From NCBI GenBank assembly GCA_964454745.1, contig CAYVUI010000147.1, forward strand, positions 1 through 8,774: a stretch of DNA of 8,774 nt. Direction: 5' to 3'. The notes below the pieces were generated by a model. It saw nothing but the letters and a program-made list of their open reading frames with translations. It was not told where the DNA came from and ran no database searches. The position numbers and the translations under genes are program-made. Positions within the stretch are counted from its first letter, which is position 1. Every line of letters starts with the position of its first letter. This document shows positions 1 to 5,669 of the stretch, in pieces. Source of the stretch: CAYVUI01 sp964454745. Its GTDB lineage: Bacteria; Planctomycetota; Phycisphaerae; Sedimentisphaerales; Anaerohalosphaeraceae.

Positions 1-314
1 GGAGCAGTGTAATACCTTACTGTTGTGGTCATGATATCGGCAGAGAATATGCTAACTTCAGTCCGTCTGCGGGTGATTCTGTCAGGCCGGTATCGGTCGC
101 CACTTATCCGGCGAATACTTTTGGGCTGTATGATATGCACGGTAATGTAAGTGAATGGTGCAGAGATAAAAAAGACGAACTTACCATGGTACTGAAAGGC
201 GGCTCTTACCGCGATAATTCTGAAAGAATCAGTGCTTCTTATATCGACAGTGATTCACCCAGAGGCAAGGCAAAGTATTACGGGTTTAGGCTTGTGATTG
301 AAATTCATGATTAA
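1..314 (+). CDS. FGE-sulfatase (SUMF1-like) domain protein, 3' end only
   Basis: The gene enters from the left edge; codons run in the frame starting at base 3 and end at TAA 312-314, leaving 103 residues. The fragment shows the C-terminal signature of the formylglycine-generating-enzyme family: NTFGLYDMHGNVSEWC, then LKGGSY about 15 residues later, and a final YGFRLVIE just before the stop. True FGEs oxidise a cysteine in sulfatases. Many bacterial members of this C-type-lectin-like fold instead act as binding or activator domains in kinase, protease or conflict-system operons. The N-terminal half, which would show any fused kinase or caspase domain, lies outside the window, so the activity cannot be assigned. 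The next gene starts only 24 nt downstream on the same strand, so co-transcription is likely. The family call is secure; the function is not. Confidence 0.88.
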   Translation, partial: SSVIPYCCGHDIGREYANFSPSAGDSVRPVSVATYPANTFGLYDMHGNVSEWCRDKKDELTMVLKGGSYRDNSERISASYIDSDSPRGKAKYYGFRLVIEIHD

Positions 315-338
315 CTGTTATCAAAAAGGAGTATCCAA

Positions 339-980
339 ATGCCAGGAAAACAAAAAGTCAGACGAAAGGTGAAAGAGAAAACTTTGCTGTGTTGTTTGAT
401 TATGACCGCCACGTTTCTTTATTTTTCAGCCGGCTGTGAAGAAAGTTACAAGGGTACCAGTCTTGAAAGACCCGCCCGAAAAGTAGCGATCTACGATATT
501 GAAGGTCCCGGCGGTGATGACTTTACCGGTAAGCTCGGTGCAGAAATTAATGCCCTCGGTAAGGTTGTGGTCTACGGAAGTCAATATGGTGAACCGGTAG
601 ATTCGATCACTGCCGCCAAGATTGCACGTGACAATGGTGCGGAAGTCTTTATCCTCGGAAAGATTACCCAAAGCGGTATTGTCAATGAAGGGGATTACGT
701 CATACGCGGATCTTTTAGTCTTCATGACGCTGCAAATGGAGATCAGATAGGGGGCATTCCGGATGCACATTACAAGGAAAACATCAATGTATTTCTCGGC
801 ATTAATCGGACCATGGCAGGACTCGGTGATGCTGTGATTGGCATTATAGATGATTCAAGTCCGAATCAGACAAAACAGCAGAAAGAGTTCGAGAACCAGG
901 TAAAGGAAAAAGAGCCGGATATTCGTCAAAAACTGGCCAGAGAAGTTGCCATTGGATTATCCAAAGGTTTGGGGCGATAA
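339..980 (+). CDS. Probable exported lipoprotein, CsgG/LpoB-like alpha/beta domain (tentative)
   Basis: A 213-residue protein. The ATG at 339 is preceded by a good AAAGGAG at 325-331. The N-terminus has seven Lys/Arg in its first 14 residues, a hydrophobic stretch at residues 16-31 and a cysteine at 33 in FSAGC. This looks like a lipoprotein signal, although Ser rather than Leu at position -3 is atypical. The mature part begins with beta-strand-like KVAIYDIEGPG (48-58). Later come an alternating strand VVVYGS (77-82) and ITAAKIARDNGAEVFILGKIT (90-110). That pattern, a helix then 'GAEvfilG', resembles the CsgG/LpoB/TolB-N-like fold of envelope lipoproteins, but the resemblance is by eye only. 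The C-terminal 35 residues are charged and probably helical. It lies between the FGE-like gene and the sigma-like gene, 6 nt before the latter. It could be an envelope sensor or simply an unrelated lipoprotein. It is real as a gene; its role is unknown. Confidence 0.8.
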   Translation: MPGKQKVRRKVKEKTLLCCLIMTATFLYFSAGCEESYKGTSLERPARKVAIYDIEGPGGDDFTGKLGAEINALGKVVVYGSQYGEPVDSITAAKIARDNGAEVFILGKITQSGIVNEGDYVIRGSFSLHDAANGDQIGGIPDAHYKENINVFLGINRTMAGLGDAVIGIIDDSSPNQTKQQKEFENQVKEKEPDIRQKLAREVAIGLSKGLGR

Positions 981-986
981 AGGGCT

Positions 987-2024
987 ATGTACGAAAAGTT
1001 GTCAACATTGGAATTAATCGATACCATTGTCCAATACAATGACACATGTGCCCTTGAGTATTTCCATGATCATCGAAAGATATTTCGAACCCCGACCGTA
1101 AAGGCAATGAGATTCATTGAATTTACGGATCATCTCAGGCAGTCCAATAGCAGTGGTTATGCTCTGGATGTGACAGAAGCAGCTTATGACCTTACGGTGA
1201 GCAAATTTTCCAACCTGCCGGATGAGAATATGAAAACAGTAGGTCCTGATTGCCGCTGTTATTTTAGAGCTTTTCTGGATTATGCCAGAAGCAAAATTGG
1301 CGAAATTCAAAATGATAAGAGCGTGAAGATGGAGCTGAAAACCGCCAAATTTCTGCAGAATTTTGTTTTACGTCACTTTCATCTTTCCTGCCTGGAATGT
1401 GCACGAAGAAAAGAAGGCCTTAGCCGCAGGTACATCTGGAATTTTGACAGCCGAAGAATTCCTGTGTGGATGCCTTCCTATATGTCTGCTGCAGAGTGTA
1501 GAAACTGGCTTGAAACGAATATCGGTTTAGTCGAACTGTCTAAAGAACAGATACAGGCTCAAATCGACAGCAAAATTCAAAGGGGCATGCTGGTTTCCCT
1601 TGAAAACAGGGTTTCCGATGTGCCGTCTGTAACTCAAGATAGTGAGAACGGATACGGTTATATCAATGATCTTGCCCAGACGGTAGCTGATGAAAAGGCT
1701 GATAATATTGAATCACAGAGACCGGCGATCAAGAAGCTGGGGCCTGAAATGCTGAAAAAACTGATTTTGCGGGTATTTGATGAACTGTCGACAGGCAGTT
1801 TTAATGCTCGGACAATAGCGGAGAGTTTCGGTCTAAGCGGGGCTACCTTCAGCAGATTCGCTTCCAATCACTGGCACACCGGTAATGATCCGGGCGTTTC
1901 GGTTCCTGATTTGTGGAAAAATACCGCGGGTGTTCTTGCCTTTGACGGTAAATTTACCGAGGCTGCCCGGAGTGCCGGGATTTTTGATAAGATCAGAACC
2001 ATTGCCAAATCGCAACGGAGGTAG
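987..2024 (+). CDS. Sigma-factor-like helix-turn-helix protein (divergent)
   Basis: A 345-residue protein. ATG 987 follows the preceding stop by 6 nt, with AGGG just upstream. The clearest element is a helix-turn-helix at about residues 274-296 (ARTIAESFGLSGATFSRFA), with the 'IAe..GlS.aT.sRf' pattern of sigma region 4 and other HTH families. Before it come an acidic linker (about 205-245, SLENRVSDVPS... then YINDLAQTVADEK) and a helix (252-266). These look like the region between sigma regions 2 and 4. Residues 119-141 (KFLQNFVLRHFHLSCLECAR) resemble the end of sigma region 2, where a 'flr.i.rN...d..Rr' helix usually sits. The protein is longer than a typical ECF sigma, has a roughly 50-residue tail after the HTH, and carries CxC (88-91 area) and CxxC (135-138) cysteines of unknown meaning. 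A plain HTH regulator is the alternative. It overlaps no neighbour and is followed 6 nt later by a possible partner. Confidence 0.68.
   Translation: MYEKLSTLELIDTIVQYNDTCALEYFHDHRKIFRTPTVKAMRFIEFTDHLRQSNSSGYALDVTEAAYDLTVSKFSNLPDENMKTVGPDCRCYFRAFLDYARSKIGEIQNDKSVKMELKTAKFLQNFVLRHFHLSCLECARRKEGLSRRYIWNFDSRRIPVWMPSYMSAAECRNWLETNIGLVELSKEQIQAQIDSKIQRGMLVSLENRVSDVPSVTQDSENGYGYINDLAQTVADEKADNIESQRPAIKKLGPEMLKKLILRVFDELSTGSFNARTIAESFGLSGATFSRFASNHWHTGNDPGVSVPDLWKNTAGVLAFDGKFTEAARSAGIFDKIRTIAKSQRR
2017..2021 (+). promoter_or_regulatory. Strong Shine-Dalgarno for the gene at 2031
   Basis: GGAGG lies inside the last codons of the upstream gene, 9 nt before ATG 2031. It fixes this start over the later in-frame Met codon at 2043. 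Confidence 0.75.
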
Positions 2025-2030
2025 CATCTT

Positions 2031-2729
2031 ATGGATAAGGATATGTACTTTATTTGTTTACTGGCGGACGCCTTTAAAGACCCTGACAGGGAAACCGCCT
2101 TACGGCAGGCCTTTGAGAAGATAAAATCCCTTGGCGATCTCCCGGAGTATCGACAGGGGTACCGCCAGTTCGAGGTCTTTATGGAATTTGTCGATAGTCA
2201 TATCAAAAAGAACCGCAACAAGACCCTTTTTGATAATGTTTTGAGAGTTTTGATGGTCGAACTGGCAAGCGGCATGTTTGAGGGGGATGATTCTCAAAGG
2301 AACGAATTGATGGAACTTATCGAATCCAGGCCTGCCTGGCTGGACCAATACCGGCGAATCGAACAGGAAATAGACCTGTTGAATCGACCGTTTGACCAGA
2401 TCGATATGTTTATCTTCAGGGATGATGAATCGGTTGGGAAAGTTTCATTATCTGAACAAAAAAAAACCGCGGTACTGAGTAATTTGATCCCCGGTATTTA
2501 CAAGCTGGTACTTTCCAGCGGCCGGCAGTTATGGCAGGGCTCTCTGGAAGCGAAAGACCTGTTATGGTCCGAGGCTTTTGGCAAAGAGCCCTTGAAAATG
2601 GCGGCCCAAACCTCAGAGGCTCGTGAAAAGCCTGTAAGGACGGTCGATATCCTCGACGGTGAGATCAAACTTCATCTATTCGCAGGACTTGAAACAGGGA
2701 ATATGGAAGTCGAGATGAACTTTTCATGA
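2031..2729 (+). CDS. Unrecognised two-domain protein; possible partner of the sigma-like protein
   Basis: A 232-residue protein that I do not recognise. Residues 1 to about 115 are rich in helix formers and charged residues (QAFEKIKSL, FEVFMEFVDSHIKK, LMELIESRPAWLDQYRRIEQE). Residues 120-232 look like a beta-sandwich: IDMFIFRDD, VSLSEQKKTAVLSNLIPG, then IYKLVLSSGRQLWQGSLEAKDLLW (156-179), and finally DGEIKLHLF and MEVEMNF. There is no signal peptide, membrane segment or cysteine pair. The position between a sigma-like gene (6 nt upstream) and a Lon-like protease gene (ATGA overlap downstream) suggests co-regulation or physical partnership. An anti-sigma or adaptor role is an inference from that context only. 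A run of nine A residues at 2458-2466 sits at the junction of the two halves. The start is supported by GGAGG at 2017-2021. Confidence 0.78.
   Translation: MDKDMYFICLLADAFKDPDRETALRQAFEKIKSLGDLPEYRQGYRQFEVFMEFVDSHIKKNRNKTLFDNVLRVLMVELASGMFEGDDSQRNELMELIESRPAWLDQYRRIEQEIDLLNRPFDQIDMFIFRDDESVGKVSLSEQKKTAVLSNLIPGIYKLVLSSGRQLWQGSLEAKDLLWSEAFGKEPLKMAAQTSEAREKPVRTVDILDGEIKLHLFAGLETGNMEVEMNFS
2458..2466 (+). other. A9 homopolymer inside the coding region
   Basis: Nine consecutive A residues encode part of Gln143-Lys144-Lys145-Thr146. Adding one A brings TAA into frame within five codons; removing one A brings TGA into frame within four. Either slip would release only the helical N-terminal half. 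Whether slippage occurs is unknown. Confidence 0.5.
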
Positions 2730-4411
2730 AGCATACAAACACCATAAAATCATCGACAGGCAGGGCTCAGGCTGTATTTGTCTTCGGAAGGGGCGAACAG
2801 GCCAAGACGGTAATCAGTACGGTTACAGCGTCTGTTGGCCAGTCTTCTATAGACGAAAGACTGTTTTTTGCAGGCTCGGGAAGGTTTGATGATTCAGTCA
2901 AAGAGCATATTCATGGAGTTATTCTTTCCATTATAGATACAATTTGCAGGGAACTCTCGGTGCCTGTCAAAAATTATGAGTTGTCAATCAGCAATCCCGG
3001 CGGGGCTTCGATTCATGATTTGGGTATTGAGGTGTCAGGTTTTTCGGCTGACCTGCCGGTTTTCCTGGGGATGCTGTCGGCGGCACTGAATATGCCTGTG
3101 CCGGACAATATTGTCGCTACCGGTCACATTGCCTCTACCGGAGGGGATATCTCTGCTGTCGGTTCATTAGGATCAAAACTGTCAGCAGCGATAGAGGACA
3201 AATCTATTGATACATTTATTTATCCCGATCTTAAGACGGATTGTTCAATTGCACAGCTTTCCCCCTCTCAAAAACAAAGGGCCGAGGCCGCGATCATAGA
3301 AGCCAAGGGCATGATCGAATTGATTGCCGTACATAACATCTGTGAACTTCTTGCTGCTGTCTTTTCCAATGAGGCGACCGTAACGGCCTCTCTTGAAAAT
3401 GGCTTTTATGAATCCCCTTGCAGTATCGTTTCCGGCAATCCGGTATCAGATTCAATTAATTATTTCGTAAGGGACAATGAGAGCAGGTTCTGGTCCGTTC
3501 TGGAGGACAAGCTGCTTGCCGGTGACGGCGATCACGCGAAGAAACTGCTGAGATTAAGGATTGAATACCAGGTAAATCAGCAAAGATATGCCCATCAATT
3601 CGGCGCAAAGTTACTTCAGCTGATACGCAGTCTCCCTCCCGTGACCCGAAAACTCAAGGTCGAATTCCCGTTGATTTCTACGCTCGACTGCGTAAGACTG
3701 AGCCGTTTTGCCGGGGAAAATGATGCGACAGATATCCGATCTCTCTACGATGCCGCGGAGGGCAAAAATATTCCTGTCGAGGTCTCTGTCAGACAGAAGG
3801 CTGTTTATGGCAAGGACATAGACAGCAGCGGTCAATTCGCGGTCGATACGGTTGTATCGCAAATCAGTAGTAAGGGCCTTGCAGAGCGGATAGGGATACC
3901 AATCGATACCGCCAGGTCGACATATGTCCTTGATTCACTGAGAGTAGTCAGCGATGAACAGTTTTTTGATACCATCGCCGCATTTTACCTGCACCTGAAG
4001 CGTCACATCAGCGGTTCATCGCAGTTGACGGATGATGTAACTGTCAGGGCCGATGCTATTGAGCTTGTGGAACGGACATTTGTCGACATGGGTAAGCTTA
4101 AAGGGGCCATGAACGAGGCGATTGACCCTATTCACGGCGGGATGAGATTCATTCTTGATCTGATGACCGAGCAGTTTCGGAAAGAAAGACAGAAGGCGTA
4201 TATCAACAGGGTCATCAAAGAGGCGCTGAGTCCGCTTGATGTCCACGCCCAGCTATCTTTTATATCGGCACTGATCCAAAGACTCTCTCACGACCTTCCC
4301 GATGAGATCGTGTCCTCACCGCCTGAAAGATTCATCGAGCATTACGAGGATATCGTGAGGGAATATGTAAAATCGTTTGACAGGATAAACGAGGTATTTC
4401 GAAAGTATTAA
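2726..4411 (+). CDS. Lon-like (S16) Ser/Lys protease domain fused to a paralogous helical domain, no AAA+ module
   Basis: A 561-residue protein. ATG 2726 overlaps the previous stop as ATGA, so translation is probably coupled. Residues about 11-213 match the Lon proteolytic domain along its length. They contain RLFFAGSGRFDDSVKEHIHG (Lon 'GtG.lgdvmkES'), then GFSADLPVFLGMLSAALNMP, then VATGHIASTGGDISAVGSLG followed by SKLSAA, and FIYP. Ser107 aligns with the Lon catalytic Ser (GPSAG) and Lys151 with the catalytic Lys (GGLKEKL). Their spacing of 44 is close to that in Lon. Unlike housekeeping Lon there is no substrate-binding N-domain and no Walker ATPase, so any unfolding energy must come from elsewhere or the substrate is accessible. 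Residues about 225-375 are unrecognised. Residues about 381-561 are a helical domain related to the proteins at 4426, 5010 and 8134. The flanking motif GFSADLP also recalls ComM-type Lon-fold domains, which may be non-proteolytic. Fold call is firm; activity is inferred from the dyad. Confidence 0.88.
   Translation: MKHTNTIKSSTGRAQAVFVFGRGEQAKTVISTVTASVGQSSIDERLFFAGSGRFDDSVKEHIHGVILSIIDTICRELSVPVKNYELSISNPGGASIHDLGIEVSGFSADLPVFLGMLSAALNMPVPDNIVATGHIASTGGDISAVGSLGSKLSAAIEDKSIDTFIYPDLKTDCSIAQLSPSQKQRAEAAIIEAKGMIELIAVHNICELLAAVFSNEATVTASLENGFYESPCSIVSGNPVSDSINYFVRDNESRFWSVLEDKLLAGDGDHAKKLLRLRIEYQVNQQRYAHQFGAKLLQLIRSLPPVTRKLKVEFPLISTLDCVRLSRFAGENDATDIRSLYDAAEGKNIPVEVSVRQKAVYGKDIDSSGQFAVDTVVSQISSKGLAERIGIPIDTARSTYVLDSLRVVSDEQFFDTIAAFYLHLKRHISGSSQLTDDVTVRADAIELVERTFVDMGKLKGAMNEAIDPIHGGMRFILDLMTEQFRKERQKAYINRVIKEALSPLDVHAQLSFISALIQRLSHDLPDEIVSSPPERFIEHYEDIVREYVKSFDRINEVFRKY
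3866..4411 (+). repeat. Copy 1 of a four-copy paralogous domain (C-terminal part of the Lon-like protein)
   Basis: This stretch encodes residues 381-561. Landmarks are AERIGIPID (386-394), the FFDTIAAFYLHLKRHISG segment (413-430), HGGMRFILDLM (470-480), AYINRVIKEAL (491-501), IEHYEDIVREYV (537-548) and the terminal EVFRKY. The protein at 4426 repeats them in the same order as ARKIGIQND, FNDVIADYYNYHFTRCVSG, NGGMRAILDII, RYIRDVF, NYEQLIRSYV and MMFRRF. The similarity is at protein level; the DNA copies are well diverged, so this is an old duplication. Confidence 0.8.
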
Positions 4412-4416
4412 TTCGT

Positions 4417-4421
4417 GGAGG
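4417..4421 (+). promoter_or_regulatory. Shine-Dalgarno for the gene at 4426
   Basis: GGAGG lies in the 14-nt gap, only 4 nt before ATG 4426. The spacing is short but no better-placed start exists nearby, and the protein similarity to copy 1 begins within the first 20 residues. Confidence 0.65.
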
Positions 4422-4425
4422 TATT

Positions 4426-5007
4426 ATGGGCAGTATAAATGCTTTACTCGATGCACTGGATGAGAGGACCATCGCCAGGAAGATTGGGATCCAAAATGAT
4501 GAGACACGGATGGCCTATCGTCTCCATTCCAATATTGTCAGCAGTTTTGACAATTTCAATGACGTTATCGCCGATTACTATAACTATCATTTCACCCGGT
4601 GTGTCTCCGGCGGCGGCGGGCTCTCCCGCAGTGAAGCGGGGGGACGAGCCAAGGAGATCATCGAGAAAGAATACCGCAAACGGGGCGGCGATATTGTCTC
4701 GGCCTACAATAATGCCCAGGACGGCACCAACGGCGGTATGAGGGCCATATTGGATATAATTGCCGAAGGGATCAAGGCCGAATCCGTCGAGCGTTATATC
4801 CGGGATGTCTTTGACCGGCACGTGGCACCGAGCAGCTGGGACGAAAAGGTCGATATCATCAGGCAGTTTATTTTATACTGCGGCGGTCAGCTCGACGGGT
4901 CGGTACGAGCCGCCCAGCCGGAGGCTTATGCATCCAACTATGAACAGCTCATCCGTTCCTATGTCAACGCCTTGCAGCAGACATCGATGATGTTCCGGAG
5001 GTTTTAG
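4426..5007 (+). CDS. Stand-alone paralogue of the Lon-fused helical domain (copy 2)
   Basis: A 193-residue, probably all-helical cytoplasmic protein with no signal peptide or membrane segment. It aligns end to end with residues 381-561 of the Lon-like protein. Shared landmarks are ARKIGIQND (17-25), FNDVIADYYNYHFTR (44-58), NGGMRAILDIIAEG (102-115), RYIRDVFDRHV (123-133), NYEQLIRSYV (171-180) and the final MFRRF. This copy has an extra glycine-rich loop, SGGGGLSRSEAGGRA (61-75), encoded by a GC-rich patch around 4608-4650. I do not recognise a named family and see no catalytic motif. It lies 14 nt after the Lon-like gene and 2 nt before copy 3. Being a free version of the protease's own C-terminal domain, it most plausibly oligomerises with it as a scaffold, regulator or cap; that is inference. 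Confidence 0.87.
   Translation: MGSINALLDALDERTIARKIGIQNDETRMAYRLHSNIVSSFDNFNDVIADYYNYHFTRCVSGGGGLSRSEAGGRAKEIIEKEYRKRGGDIVSAYNNAQDGTNGGMRAILDIIAEGIKAESVERYIRDVFDRHVAPSSWDEKVDIIRQFILYCGGQLDGSVRAAQPEAYASNYEQLIRSYVNALQQTSMMFRRF
4997..5001 (+). promoter_or_regulatory. Shine-Dalgarno for the gene at 5010
   Basis: GGAGG lies within the last codons of copy 2, 8 nt before ATG 5010, supporting that start and tight co-expression of copies 2 and 3. Confidence 0.7.
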
Positions 5008-5009
5008 CT

Positions 5010-5582
5010 ATGACACTCGATCAATTGATCAAAGAAATTGATCCCGCAAATACGTTTGATAATAGTCTTGCCAGGGCGGATAAGGCACTCAATAGCTTTC
5101 GGCATTCGAGAGCTGTGGTAGATAACATTGACCAGTTCGAGGAACTTATGTCTACGTTTTTCTGTCATATCGATGCCGTGCTTTTAAACGCCCGAGACCA
5201 ATCCTTTTATGACAGGGAGTTCTTTCTTTCCCGCTGCGAAACTGTCCTGAAGGACCTGTACGGTCCCAGGGGCAAAATCGTTGCTTACGATATGGCCCAT
5301 ACCGGCAAACAGGGCGGTCTTTTGACTATAATGAAGTCCGTATCTCTAAGGCAGGCCGAAATTTATGCCAAAAACATGGTCTCCAATTACGTCGAAGAAT
5401 ACTGGAGGCAGGCGGATCCAGATCAAATCTTTTCCGACTGTGAAAAGTACCTTCAAAAATACGGACATCTTTTACCCATAGAACTTACCGAAGGCAGCGG
5501 TGCAAGGGTAAAAGCAAATTTTCGTCAAATTCTAAAGCAGCACCCCCAGATCCTCAGAAATACCCGAAAAGTAGGGCGTTAG
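5010..5582 (+). CDS. Diverged paralogue of the same helical domain (copy 3)
   Basis: A 190-residue protein whose ATG follows the previous stop after only 2 nt. It shares the family layout in weaker form. Residues 42-57 (QFEELMSTFFCHIDAV) correspond to the 'F.d.I..FY.H' helix. FLSRCETVLKDLYGPRGKIVAYDMA (72-96) matches the helix pair before the central turn, and KQGGLLTIMKSV (100-111) matches the NGGMRAILD turn. EIYAKNMVSNYVEEYW (117-132) matches the 'YI..V' helix. The double glycine is kept but Met-Arg after it is replaced by Leu-Leu. The C-terminus is basic (ILKQHPQILRNTRKVGR) and lacks the FRR[FY] ending of copies 1 and 2. No catalytic motif, signal or membrane segment is visible. It is the last gene before the only sizeable gap. 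A structural or adaptor role in the same complex is inferred from paralogy and position. Confidence 0.83.
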   Translation: MTLDQLIKEIDPANTFDNSLARADKALNSFRHSRAVVDNIDQFEELMSTFFCHIDAVLLNARDQSFYDREFFLSRCETVLKDLYGPRGKIVAYDMAHTGKQGGLLTIMKSVSLRQAEIYAKNMVSNYVEEYWRQADPDQIFSDCEKYLQKYGHLLPIELTEGSGARVKANFRQILKQHPQILRNTRKVGR

Positions 5583-5615
5583 AGCCCAAAATAGAGTATT
5601 TCTGAAAGAGACCCC

Positions 5616-5669
5616 GGCTGTTTTCCGCTATGGGTATTGAAGTAAGAATTCAATGATCGGGAAACAGCT
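5616..5669 (+). promoter_or_regulatory. Nested inverted repeat covering the translation start of the motor ATPase gene
   Basis: The 87-nt gap at 5583-5669 is the largest between genes here. An outer 12-bp stem pairs 5616-5627 (GGCTGTTTTCCG) with 5658-5669 (CGGGAAACAGCT), allowing two G-U pairs. An inner stem pairs ATTGAA (5636-5641) with TTCAAT (5649-5654). The right arm contains the only candidate ribosome binding site (GGGA) and ends exactly one base before ATG 5670. No T-run follows, so it is not an ordinary intrinsic terminator. It may control translation of the ATPase or be a palindromic operator. Both are inferences; the base pairing is seen directly. Confidence 0.55.

Noticed and set aside
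1..314. Possible diversity-generating retroelement target, since FGE/C-type-lectin folds often carry variable regions at the C-terminus
   Set aside because: The last 30 codons are not rich in NNC/AAY-type variable codons, and no template repeat or reverse transcriptase is in the window.
2726..4411. Complete Lon protease
   Set aside because: There is no LAN substrate-binding domain and no AAA+ Walker motifs; only the proteolytic domain is present, at the N-terminus rather than the C-terminus.
4621..4643. GC-rich hairpin CTCCCGC / GCGGGG with a 6-nt loop, resembling a terminator
   Set aside because: It lies inside the coding region of copy 2, has no following T-run, and the gene continues for 120 codons with clear family similarity.
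4444..4821. Long antisense reading frame (125 codons) opposite copy 2
   Set aside because: It mirrors a gene with clear paralogues on the + strand, has no supporting ribosome site and no recognisable domain; it is a shadow of codon bias.
5583..5669. Intrinsic terminator in the gap between copy 3 and the ATPase
   Set aside because: The inverted repeat is not followed by a T-tract and its right arm abuts the start codon, which fits translational control or an operator better.
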